11,091 bases of DNA from Verrucomicrobiota bacterium. GTDB taxonomy: Bacteria; Verrucomicrobiota; Verrucomicrobiia; Verrucomicrobiales; Verrucomicrobiaceae. The notes under the pieces were generated by a model. The model saw only the letters and a list, made by a program, of their open reading frames with translations. It made no database searches and had not been told where the DNA came from. The DNA lies in NCBI GenBank assembly GCA_009885275.1, contig VFKY01000030.1, forward strand, positions 1-11,091, written 5' to 3'. This document shows, piece after piece, positions 1 to 7,049 of the stretch (within the stretch, counting starts at the first letter, position 1; each line of letters starts with the position of its first letter). A program made the translations under genes and the position numbers.

Positions 1-46
1 GCCTGCTGCTGCGCCTGCTGCTGCGCCTGCTGCTGCGCCTGCTGTT
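1..46 (+). repeat. 12-bp tandem repeat coding for Pro-Ala-Ala-Ala
   Basis: The unit cctgctgctgcg is repeated three times without change from base 2 to 37. A partial fourth copy follows, and the array probably extends left of the window. The unit length is a multiple of three, so copy-number change would lengthen or shorten the protein tail without a frameshift. Confidence 0.85.
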
Positions 47-82
47 ACCCCACCGCCCGCTCCGGTCACTGAGAAGAAATAA
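1..82 (+). CDS. C-terminal end of an upstream protein with a Pro-Ala-rich tail (partial)
   Basis: The reading frame that starts its codons at base 2 stays open and ends with TAA at 80-82. It encodes about three and a half copies of Pro-Ala-Ala-Ala, then a Pro-rich stretch ending in Val-Thr-Glu-Lys-Lys. This looks like a flexible, disordered C-terminal tail. The downstream cytochrome c (2293-3039) also ends in a Pro/Ala-rich tail, so the missing gene may be another membrane-anchored or exported respiratory protein, but that is inference. The stop lies 18 bases before the next start codon on the same strand, so it probably belongs to the same operon. The product cannot be identified from this fragment. 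In related operons a quinol-oxidizing complex such as alternative complex III would be a reasonable candidate upstream. Confidence 0.6.
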   Translation, partial: PAAAPAAAPAAAPAVTPPPAPVTEKK

Positions 83-100
83 AGTTTACTAATTAACTAC

Positions 101-1597
101 ATGGAGACAACCGATACCACAGACACAGACGGAGAAAGCCTCCGCCGAGTTGAGATTGATCGCTCGGTGAAGGGCCCCGTTCTTTTTCTCTTTGCAAACT
201 CTGCCATGTGGTTGCTTGCCAGCACGGTAATGGGCTTGTTTGCATCGGTGAAGTTGTTCGCGCCGAATTTTCTCGATTACGATTGTCTGTGGTTTCTGAA
301 TTATGCCCGCTTACAACCGGCGCATATGAATGCACTTATTTATGGATGGGCGATGCAAGTGGGCTTGGGTGTGGCCATTTGGCTTCTGGCGCGCCGTTCC
401 GGCAGGCCTTTGAGTAGCGGTGCAGGAATGATGGTCACCGCTGGTGTGTTTTGGAACATTGGGGTAACTCTTGGCATCATTGGAATCTTCGGAGGCGGGA
501 GCACTTCGCTACAATGGCTGGAGTTCCCAGCATTTGTCTGGCCGGTATTAGTGATGGCGTTTCTCATTATCGCCATTCGTATGGTGCAGCATTACATGTC
601 TTCAAGTGCTTCCAATGGATTCACGTTAACATCGCACTATGTTCTTGCTGCCCTGTTTTGCTTTCCTTGGATTTATATCACCGTGAATTTACTGCTTAAC
701 CATTATGCGTTGCAGGCACCTCTGGGAGCATTTGGTGCTGGCATCAACGCGTGGTATGTAAATACCCTGATACTACTGTTTTTCGCGCCACTGGGACTTG
801 GCGCTTGCTACTATTTTATTCCCAAAATCACTGGTCAACCGGTCTATAGTTATCAACTCGCTCAACTGGGATTCTGGTGTCTCATTGGCCTCGCTGGATG
901 GACTGGAATGCAAAAGTATATGGGGGGACCATTACCAGCTTGGATGCCGGCGATTGGCGGTATGGTATCATTACTTTTGTTAGTCCCAGCAGGTGTGGTG
1001 GCACTGAATCACCACTTAACCACCTATGGCAAGCATGCTTTGATTGAGTCCAGCCCCACGCTTCGGTTTGTCTTCGTTGGCTCTTTTAGTTTTCTCGTCA
1101 TGAGTGCTCTGGGTGCTTTGCTTGGAACATTCTGGACTGGAGCCTCTATGCAGTTCACCTATGCAGAATATGGCTTCCACCTCATTGCCATCTATGGCTT
1201 CTTCAGTATGACAATGTTTGGCGCTGTTTATTATATTGTCCCTCGGCTCGCAGGCTGTGAGTGGCTCAGTGCTCGACTGATCCGCAATCACTTTTGGTTT
1301 TCTGTTTATGGCATCGCTGCACTGGTCGTCTGCATGGTGATTGGCGGTATGGCTCAGGGACAAAGCGTTAATAATCCTGAGAACTGGAATCAATCCATGG
1401 TCGGTAGCGTGAAGAATGCCAGTGGCTACTTGATCGGGCGTGCTCTTGCTTGGGCGTTCATTTTATTCTCTAACTTTTGGTTCTTCATCCATTTGGTATT
1501 CATGGTGCTTGGATTGGGACGGCGCAGCGTCAGCCCAACACTTCTGCACCACGCTCATGCAGACCATCACGCACCCTCCAGCACGGCAACTGTCTAA
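101..1597 (+). CDS. CcoN-like subunit I (cbb3-type fold) lacking the CuB site
   Basis: A 498-residue polytopic membrane protein with the helix pattern and landmarks of CcoN, the catalytic subunit of cbb3 oxidases. Residues 70-82 (RLQPAHMNALIYG) match the CcoN helix II segment that holds a low-spin heme b ligand, here H75. The helix VI and VII segments align without gaps, but the CuB ligands are changed. The His of the WYGHNAV motif is N221 in WYVNTLI (218-224). The His-His pair before LPxW is Q271-K272 in GMQKYMGGPLPAW. In helix X the usual HxH is reduced to one His, H360, best read as the second low-spin heme b ligand. The helix IX Glu is also absent. The C terminus is His-rich (483-490). 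I infer a bis-His heme b protein that does not reduce O2. The start at 101 precedes the first membrane segment (about 27-50); no Shine-Dalgarno sequence is visible. Family assignment is firm; the function is unknown. Confidence 0.85.
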   Translation: METTDTTDTDGESLRRVEIDRSVKGPVLFLFANSAMWLLASTVMGLFASVKLFAPNFLDYDCLWFLNYARLQPAHMNALIYGWAMQVGLGVAIWLLARRSGRPLSSGAGMMVTAGVFWNIGVTLGIIGIFGGGSTSLQWLEFPAFVWPVLVMAFLIIAIRMVQHYMSSSASNGFTLTSHYVLAALFCFPWIYITVNLLLNHYALQAPLGAFGAGINAWYVNTLILLFFAPLGLGACYYFIPKITGQPVYSYQLAQLGFWCLIGLAGWTGMQKYMGGPLPAWMPAIGGMVSLLLLVPAGVVALNHHLTTYGKHALIESSPTLRFVFVGSFSFLVMSALGALLGTFWTGASMQFTYAEYGFHLIAIYGFFSMTMFGAVYYIVPRLAGCEWLSARLIRNHFWFSVYGIAALVVCMVIGGMAQGQSVNNPENWNQSMVGSVKNASGYLIGRALAWAFILFSNFWFFIHLVFMVLGLGRRSVSPTLLHHAHADHHAPSSTATV

Positions 1598-1615
1598 TCT
1601 TCGATTAAATCTAGC

Positions 1616-2287
1616 ATGACGAGTTCTAAAAAATTCATCTACGGTCTTGGTATCTGTTTCGGCTTGCCTTGGCTGATCATGATCATCATACCGGCCCTCA
1701 AAGCCCAAAAGTTGATGCCCCTACCCTACGACAAAGATCGTGATGGTGTGGAAGGCATTTATCCAGGCGCAGGCATTTATCGTCAGGGACAGCTAGTGTA
1801 CGCACGTGAAGGATGCTCCCAGTGTCATACGCAAATGATTCGCCCTTCTTTTGCGGGCATGATGGATGCAACAAAAAAAGGATGGAGCAGCGACCAAAGT
1901 GAAATACCCAGTGAGCCTGCCCGGTCTAGTAACATGCGTGATTATCTTGGCGAGCCGATCGCATTTCTTGGCGTTCAACGCACTGGACCAGACCTTGCGA
2001 ATGCTGGATACAGATTAAAGGATAAGGCCGCGATGCACGTGCATCTTTACGCTCCTCGTGCTGTGTCTGAATGGAGCATTATGCCGGGCTTCCGTCATCT
2101 ATATGTCACCCAAGTAATTCAAGGCAATGGATCGCCTGACGCTTTGGATTTGCCTAAGGAATATGCGCCCAAAAAAGGATTCGAAATCGTTCCTTCATTG
2201 GAAGCGAATGAGTTGGTGAACTATATTTCCTCCCTTAAAAAAGACGCACCGCTTCCCGGTCAAGTAGTTGCAGAAGCCAAGAAATAA
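1616..2287 (+). CDS. ccoO: CcoO-like monoheme cytochrome c, cbb3-type subunit II
   Basis: A 223-residue protein with one N-terminal membrane anchor (about residues 8-28) and a soluble cytochrome c domain that should face the periplasm. The heme motif is C67-S-Q-C70-H71 within EGCSQCHTQMIRP, which closely matches CcoO (EGCYNCHSQMIRP). RTGPDLANAG (122-131) and the segment around M156 (WSIMPGF, the probable axial Met) are also typical of CcoO, and the length is close to the family norm. In true cbb3 oxidases CcoO passes electrons to the heme b of CcoN. Here its partner would be the CuB-less CcoN-like protein encoded 18 bases upstream. The next gene starts 5 bases after the stop, so the two are probably co-translated. 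No clear ribosome binding site precedes the ATG. Confidence 0.9.
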   Translation: MTSSKKFIYGLGICFGLPWLIMIIIPALKAQKLMPLPYDKDRDGVEGIYPGAGIYRQGQLVYAREGCSQCHTQMIRPSFAGMMDATKKGWSSDQSEIPSEPARSSNMRDYLGEPIAFLGVQRTGPDLANAGYRLKDKAAMHVHLYAPRAVSEWSIMPGFRHLYVTQVIQGNGSPDALDLPKEYAPKKGFEIVPSLEANELVNYISSLKKDAPLPGQVVAEAKK

Positions 2288-2292
2288 TTGTT

Positions 2293-3039
2293 ATGAACGA
2301 AAATCAGCCACAGAACTACGACTCCACCGATTTGGATCGCATGCACGCTGCTGTGAAGCGTGAGAACCCTGATGGCAAAGCGGGAAATCAACCTGCGCCA
2401 GTCTGGGTTTTTGTCGCCAGCATGGTGGCCATGGTCTTTGGTGGCGGCTACGCGGGCGCCTATGTCGGCGGATTTGATTTTGAACAAAACTCGGCATTCA
2501 TGGGCAAGGCGCAGGATCTGCGCCCGATTGACCCCAGACCCAAAGTGGTACTTGGACCGTTTGAGTTTGCGATGAGTAAAGGTTCTACGGTTTATAATAC
2601 ATGCGTTGGCTGTCACCAAGGAACAGGATTGGGCCAACCGGGTGTTATTCCACCCTTGGCAGGTTCAGAATGGGTAACCGGCGGAACGGAGCGTATCGTG
2701 CGTATCGTTATCCATGGACTCAGCGGTAGCGTTGCGGTGAAGGGGAGTAATTACAATGGTCTTATGCCTCCTCAGGGTGCTCTAAGTGACAAGGATTTAT
2801 CATACGTCATCACTTACGTGCGGAATAGTTGGGGCAATGAAGGATCAATGGTCACGCCTGAAATGATCGCTAAAACACGTGAGCAAATAAAAGATCATAT
2901 TGGACCATGGACTTCTGCGGACCTGGATAAGTTTGCCAAAGAAAATATGCCAGGAGAAGTTCCCGGAGGACCTGGAGCCGTAGTCAAACCAGCGGAAGCC
3001 GCCCCAGTTGTTCCAGCACCGGCGACTGCCACAAAATAG
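2293..3039 (+). CDS. Membrane-anchored monoheme cytochrome c (CcoP-position)
   Basis: A 248-residue protein with a charged, presumably cytoplasmic N-terminal segment (1-35), one membrane helix (about 37-58) and a periplasmic class I cytochrome c domain. The heme motif is C104-V-G-C107-H108, with M158 in YNGLMPPQG as the probable sixth ligand; LSDKDLSYVITYVRNSWGN (165-183) is a typical C-terminal cytochrome helix. The C terminus (about 220-248) is Gly/Pro/Ala-rich and likely disordered. It sits where ccoP is found after ccoN and ccoO, but CcoP normally has two c hemes and this has one, so the symbol is withheld. It may carry electrons between the CcoN/CcoO-like pair and the CuA site of CoxB. 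The start codon is 5 bases after the ccoO stop, without a good ribosome binding site. Confidence 0.85.
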   Translation: MNENQPQNYDSTDLDRMHAAVKRENPDGKAGNQPAPVWVFVASMVAMVFGGGYAGAYVGGFDFEQNSAFMGKAQDLRPIDPRPKVVLGPFEFAMSKGSTVYNTCVGCHQGTGLGQPGVIPPLAGSEWVTGGTERIVRIVIHGLSGSVAVKGSNYNGLMPPQGALSDKDLSYVITYVRNSWGNEGSMVTPEMIAKTREQIKDHIGPWTSADLDKFAKENMPGEVPGGPGAVVKPAEAAPVVPAPATATK

Positions 3040-3070
3040 TGTGACTATTCCCAACACAATTTAAACTATC

Positions 3071-4972
3071 ATGAGCGCCGCCACCGTTACCCACGATCAC
3101 TCAGCCACTGAACATGCTCACGAGCATGAGCACCATGAGCAAAGTTTTCTCTGGAAGTATATTTTCAGCACTGATCACAAGGTGATCGGAATACAGTATG
3201 GGATAACGTCCATGATGTTTTTATTGTGGGGATTCTTTCTCATGATGGTGATGCGCTGGAGCATCGCTTTTCCAGGCAAAGCCATGCCGATTATAGGCAC
3301 TATTTTGGGGGATCGCTGGGCACCTGGCGGCATTGTTAGTCCGGAGCTTTATAACATGTTTGGTGCCATGCATGGTACAATCATGGTGTTTCTCGGTGTG
3401 GTGCCACTTGGATTTGCTGCCTTTGGAAACTATGTCATGCCTCTTCAAATAGGTGCGGTTGACATGGCGTTCCCCAAGCTCAATGCATGGAGTTACTGGC
3501 TGTATTTGTTTGGTGGCTGTCTCATGATGGTGAGTTTTTTCCTTCCAACTGGCGCAGCTCAGGTGGGTTGGACCAACTACTCGCCCTTGGCAACAACGGC
3601 CCAAATTGATGTAAAAAATATCTTCTTTACGGGGCAAACCCAGTGGCTTTTCGCCATGATATTTATCATCTCATCATCACTTCTCGGTGCCGTGAATTTC
3701 ATTACTACGATTTTGAATTTGCGATGCAAGGGAATGACGTGGATGCGGATGTCATTCTTTTGTTGGGCGATGTTAGTTACAGGCTTCTTGCTGCTTTTGG
3801 CATTTCCTCCACTAGAAGTTGCGGCGGTTATGCAGCTTTCCGACCGGATTTTTGGGTCTAGTTTTTTCCTGCCAGCTGGCTTAGTCGATGGCAATCGGCA
3901 CCTTGATATCGCAGGTGGAGGAAGCCCATTGCTCTATCAACATTTGTTTTGGTTTCTTGGTCACCCTGAAGTGTATGTTCTTATTCTCCCCGCTATCGCG
4001 ATCGTAGCAGAGGTGATCCCTTGTAACATTCGTCGTCCTCTATGGGGCCACAAAACGATGATCTATGCCGCACTTGTGCTTGGATTTCTTAGTTTCATTG
4101 TTTGGGCGCATCACATGTATATGACGGGCATGGGACCAGTCGTCACATCGTTCTTCCAGATCACGACAGTCCTTATCTCGGTACCGTCTGTAATTTTACT
4201 TACATGCCTGATGATTTCATTATGGGGAGGCTCTATCCGTTTCAATTCCGCGATGCTCTTTGCCTGTGCATTTATACCAATGTTTGGCATTGGTGGTCTT
4301 ACTGGGCTTCCGCTTGCTTTCAGTACGATCGACCTCTTTTTACATGACACCTATTATGTCATTGGGCATTTCCATTATGTAGTTGCTCCCGGTACAATTT
4401 TCGGACTCTTCGCAGGTATTTATCATTGGTTCCCAAAAATTACGGGGAGATTCATGAATGAAAAACTTGGGCGCCTCCACTTCTGGCCATCTTTGATTTT
4501 CATGAACTTGCTCTTTGCTCCCATGATGGTCCAAGGCATGGCGGGATTTCATCGCCGCTGGTATGATGGTGGTAAAGCATTCGAAGAAACCACAAAAGTG
4601 AGCAACTGGCTTAGTGAAGGTTGGGCTCAGTTTGCAGGAGTGTTTGGAGTTCATGTGGAGTCCAACATGCTTGGGTTGAATGCTCTGATGTCCTTTGCAG
4701 CTTGGGGATTGGCAATTTCTCAGGTAGTGTTCATTATCAACCTGTTTCTAAGCATCAAAGGCGGGAAGAAAACTACTAGCGATAATCCATGGCACGCTAC
4801 GACGCTGGAATGGGCGACCCCAACACCTCCAGGACATGGTAACTTCTTGGTTGAGCCGACTGTGTATCGCGATCCATACGAATACAGCGTTCCAGGTCAT
4901 AAGTGTGATTACCAACCGCAATGGTTGCCTGAAGGCGAGGAGCCAGTGGACAAACTCACGCACATGCATTGA
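3071..4972 (+). CDS. coxA: Cytochrome c oxidase subunit I (A-type) with altered K-channel
   Basis: The catalytic subunit of a proton-pumping heme a oxidase, 633 residues. The ligands are present: H101 and H435 for low-spin heme a, H433 for heme a3, and H298, H347 and H348 for CuB. HPEVY (298-302) gives the cross-linked Y302 and the D-channel Glu E300. D-channel residues N120, D131 and N138, the Mg-site pair H425-D426 and propionate arginines R495-R496 are kept. The K-channel is not: helix VIII reads VPSVILL where VPTGIKV is usual, putting L376 at the Lys site, and the helix VI Ser is A313. The N terminus is His-rich (seven His in residues 8-22), and the C-terminal TLEWxxPTPP and DPYEYSVPG segments are typical of bacterial CoxA. 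The start lies 31 bases after the previous stop, with no Shine-Dalgarno sequence. Identity is certain; how protons enter for the reductive phase is open. Confidence 0.97.
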   Translation: MSAATVTHDHSATEHAHEHEHHEQSFLWKYIFSTDHKVIGIQYGITSMMFLLWGFFLMMVMRWSIAFPGKAMPIIGTILGDRWAPGGIVSPELYNMFGAMHGTIMVFLGVVPLGFAAFGNYVMPLQIGAVDMAFPKLNAWSYWLYLFGGCLMMVSFFLPTGAAQVGWTNYSPLATTAQIDVKNIFFTGQTQWLFAMIFIISSSLLGAVNFITTILNLRCKGMTWMRMSFFCWAMLVTGFLLLLAFPPLEVAAVMQLSDRIFGSSFFLPAGLVDGNRHLDIAGGGSPLLYQHLFWFLGHPEVYVLILPAIAIVAEVIPCNIRRPLWGHKTMIYAALVLGFLSFIVWAHHMYMTGMGPVVTSFFQITTVLISVPSVILLTCLMISLWGGSIRFNSAMLFACAFIPMFGIGGLTGLPLAFSTIDLFLHDTYYVIGHFHYVVAPGTIFGLFAGIYHWFPKITGRFMNEKLGRLHFWPSLIFMNLLFAPMMVQGMAGFHRRWYDGGKAFEETTKVSNWLSEGWAQFAGVFGVHVESNMLGLNALMSFAAWGLAISQVVFIINLFLSIKGGKKTTSDNPWHATTLEWATPTPPGHGNFLVEPTVYRDPYEYSVPGHKCDYQPQWLPEGEEPVDKLTHMH

Positions 4973-5018
4973 TCCATTGCCGTAACCCGACAAGAAAACT
5001 GATAACCTTCCCGTACTG

Positions 5019-6464
5019 ATGGAAATTCCCTACACTGTAAAAGCCAGACCGGACACCGGACTTTGGAATGCAAAAATTGGCATATGGCTCTTTTTAGCCT
5101 CTGAAGTGATGCTATTTGGCGGACTCTTTTCCTCCTATATCTTTCTTAGAATAGCACCTGAAGGCCCATGGCCAGTGCAGGTTCTGACAGTTGGATGGGG
5201 ATTTCTCAATACGCTCGTTCTTATTTTCTCAAGTGTCACGGTCTTGCAAGCATGGGTTGCTCTGAAAATGCGGAAATACAATCACTTCCGTGTTTGGATG
5301 GTGCTGACTATTCTCTGTGCCTGTGGATTCATGGCAATCAAGTCCGTCGAGTATTATGACAAGTTCCATCATTACGGCATCCTACTTCAAGATGGTTCCA
5401 ACTTGGAAGGACACTTTCCAAAGGGTAAGGAATATAAAATTAAGTTCAGTGATGTGAAGACGGTGACATTAGCTGTGCGCCCTAACGACAAAGGTCTGTT
5501 CGGCTTGTCTATATTTCACAATGGATCCGATGCTGATTTTCTTAGCTACATCGTGGAAGGCAAACCAGAATTCAAAACTCCGGACGGTACGATTCTTACC
5601 CTAGATAAAATTACACTGAAGGAATTGCTTCATAAAGAATTGGGAAAGAAGGACAAGGATGGCAAGCCAGCACCTGAATCTTATATTAAACTCGAGGCTA
5701 CTAACCCACTTAGGTTTGTCATCCCCCCATCAAAATTATTTGATAACGCTTATAACGCTTCTAAAGCAACGTTCAGAGACAGCACGGTGATTGAAGGTAA
5801 GCTTGAGAGTGATCAAATGCATCTCGAGTGCGATAGAGTGGATTTACGTCGACTTTTTGATGCTGAAGAAAAGAGTGATGAAAAAGCATTGGCTAGTGTT
5901 CAGAATGCAGATGTCTGGCGCATTCTTGGTGAAGAATGGAAGACTAAATTTAATGCGCATCATGACAAGGTACTGAAGGAATTTAAGGACAAAAATGGCG
6001 AGAAAAGAAACCCGATGACGAGCAGTGATTATGTTCGTCACGTTTACGCGATGAAGCTCGATGCTCATGGATCTGAGCATTCTTCTGTGGTACCTGCCGC
6101 TACAAATAATGGGGGGCACAAAGCACAAGAGCACGCACCCAAGGACGATCACGCTGAACACGCCACTGCTGCCGGTGGACATGGACATCCAGAAGTTACG
6201 ATTGAAAAGAAGGATGTGAAATTTTACTCCAATTTCACACCAAAATATGGCAATTACTTCGCCATTTACTTTACATTGACCGGCTTACACGGTCTCCACG
6301 TGATAGCGGGAGCTTTGGTGCTAACGTACTTTCTGTTATTTGGAAAGAAGCTCTACGACAAAGATCCTGAACACATGGCTAATCGTGTTGAAGTCGGGGG
6401 ATTGTTTTGGCACTTTGTGGATCTTGTTTGGATCTTTCTTTTTCCTCTTCTCTATCTCCTCTAA
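5019..6464 (+). CDS. coxC: Cytochrome c oxidase subunit III with a large loop insertion
   Basis: Subunit III of the aa3 oxidase, which stabilizes subunit I and its D-channel. The family core is split in two. Residues 14-115 hold three membrane helices, including [12 protein letters not shown] with the conserved membrane Glu E29, and end in SVEYYDKF. Residues about 405-481 hold the last two helices, with [11 protein letters not shown] and [13 protein letters not shown]. Together they make the five-helix form of the subunit, normally about 200 residues. Between them lies a charged, hydrophilic insertion (about 120-404) that lacks membrane segments and ends in a His-rich stretch (eight His in 350-390). 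By the known topology of this subunit the loop between these helices faces the periplasm. I do not recognise the inserted domain. The gene begins 46 bases after coxA, without an evident Shine-Dalgarno sequence. Confidence 0.95.
   Translation: MEIPYTVKARPDTGLWNAKIGIWLFLASEVMLFGGLFSSYIFLRIAPEGPWPVQVLTVGWGFLNTLVLIFSSVTVLQAWVALKMRKYNHFRVWMVLTILCACGFMAIKSVEYYDKFHHYGILLQDGSNLEGHFPKGKEYKIKFSDVKTVTLAVRPNDKGLFGLSIFHNGSDADFLSYIVEGKPEFKTPDGTILTLDKITLKELLHKELGKKDKDGKPAPESYIKLEATNPLRFVIPPSKLFDNAYNASKATFRDSTVIEGKLESDQMHLECDRVDLRRLFDAEEKSDEKALASVQNADVWRILGEEWKTKFNAHHDKVLKEFKDKNGEKRNPMTSSDYVRHVYAMKLDAHGSEHSSVVPAATNNGGHKAQEHAPKDDHAEHATAAGGHGHPEVTIEKKDVKFYSNFTPKYGNYFAIYFTLTGLHGLHVIAGALVLTYFLLFGKKLYDKDPEHMANRVEVGGLFWHFVDLVWIFLFPLLYLL
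5376..6230 (+). other. Insertion domain within CoxC, function unknown
   Basis: This stretch codes for CoxC residues about 120-404, which have no counterpart in the usual subunit III. The sequence is rich in Lys, Asp and Glu and predicted soluble, and a possible beta-rich part (about 138-260) precedes a more helical part (about 275-345). A His/Ala/Gly-rich linker follows (about 350-391) before the next membrane helix. One Cys (C271) is present. The boundaries are set by the last residue resembling the EYY helix end and the first resembling the following helix, so they are approximate. Confidence 0.75.
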
Positions 6465-6497
6465 GCCGTATTCAACTGAAATATCATTGCATTCATT

Positions 6498-6836
6498 ATG
6501 AGTCACGACCACCACGATCACGACAGCCCCGAATATCTAAAAAAACAATCCAAAATCATCTGGATCGTTGGTGGCATCCTTTTTGTTGCAACCGGCATTA
6601 CGGTGGGAGTCATGGATTTGGACTTGGGATCCCGCAGCATGAACATTGCATTCGGTATGCTGATCGCGACCATCAAAGCGAGCCTTGTGATGCTGATATT
6701 CATGCATTTAAAAAATGAGAGGGGACTTATCTACAAGTTTCTTTCGTTCACCATAGTTTTTGTCATTGGATTGTTCGTATTGTCTTATTTAGGCTTTATT
6801 GACCCGCTCCATTCGAATTTGATTTCCACCAAGTAA
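6498..6836 (+). CDS. coxD: Cytochrome c oxidase subunit IV (prokaryotic, CoxD/CtaF type)
   Basis: A 112-residue protein with three predicted membrane helices (about 22-41, 48-70 and 78-100). The segment ATIKASLVMLIFMHLKNE (56-73) matches the conserved helix of the prokaryotic subunit IV family. This small subunit packs on the oxidase core and is thought to aid its assembly or stability. Its N terminus is short and His/Asp-rich (H3, H5, H6, H8) and should lie in the cytoplasm. It follows coxC by 33 bases and precedes a small membrane protein gene by only 2 bases, so the set is clearly one transcript. No ribosome binding site is evident. Confidence 0.9.
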   Translation: MSHDHHDHDSPEYLKKQSKIIWIVGGILFVATGITVGVMDLDLGSRSMNIAFGMLIATIKASLVMLIFMHLKNERGLIYKFLSFTIVFVIGLFVLSYLGFIDPLHSNLISTK

Positions 6837-6838
6837 CC

Positions 6839-7045
6839 ATGTCACTCAAAGGCTTCCATATCCTATTCATTGCTCTGGCCTTCCTGTGCACGGCTGGTTT
6901 CTGGGCATGGTCGTATGCGGACGTTGAAAGAGCACGTGAGCTCGGCGCCATCGCCATGGGAAACCTCAGCGGTTCTCTTTCCGTAGGTTTGCTCATTTAT
7001 GGCATTTGGTTTGTCGTCAAGAAAAGCAAAACCATTATTTTATAA
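6839..7045 (+). CDS. Small two-helix membrane protein of the oxidase operon
   Basis: A 68-residue protein with a predicted helix at about 7-27 (FHILFIALAFLCTAGFWAW) and another at about 47-62 (VGLLIYGIWFVV), followed by a basic C terminus (KKSKTIIL). The short middle is charged and small-residue rich (about 28-45). The ATG lies 2 bases after the coxD stop in the arrangement TAACCATG, which points to translational coupling. Similar small proteins between cox genes are familiar to me in Verrucomicrobiota-like operons, but I cannot name a characterized family. A role as an accessory oxidase subunit or assembly factor is inferred from position only. An alternative is a small electron-chain membrane protein unrelated to assembly. 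Confidence 0.75.
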   Translation: MSLKGFHILFIALAFLCTAGFWAWSYADVERARELGAIAMGNLSGSLSVGLLIYGIWFVVKKSKTIIL

Positions 7046-7049
7046 ATCC

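Noticed and set aside
1..46. CRISPR-like array
   Set aside because: Units are 12 bases with no spacers and are in frame with an open reading frame; it is a coding tandem repeat.
1016..1393. Open frame on the minus strand, 125 codons
   Set aside because: Lies inside the CcoN-like gene, has no membrane or domain pattern, and its residue mix looks like a shadow of the real frame. The same holds for the minus-strand frames at 2260-2637, 3221-3637, 5844-6188 and 7770-8156.
101..1597. Annotation as an active cbb3 oxidase subunit I, or as a nitric oxide reductase NorB
   Set aside because: Both need the His ligands of the binuclear centre; the metal-site positions hold Asn, Gln and Lys. Overall helix motifs fit CcoN better than NorB.
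5739..5762. Tandem ATAACGCTT duplication within coxC
   Set aside because: Only two short copies within coding sequence; no sign of a functional repeat.
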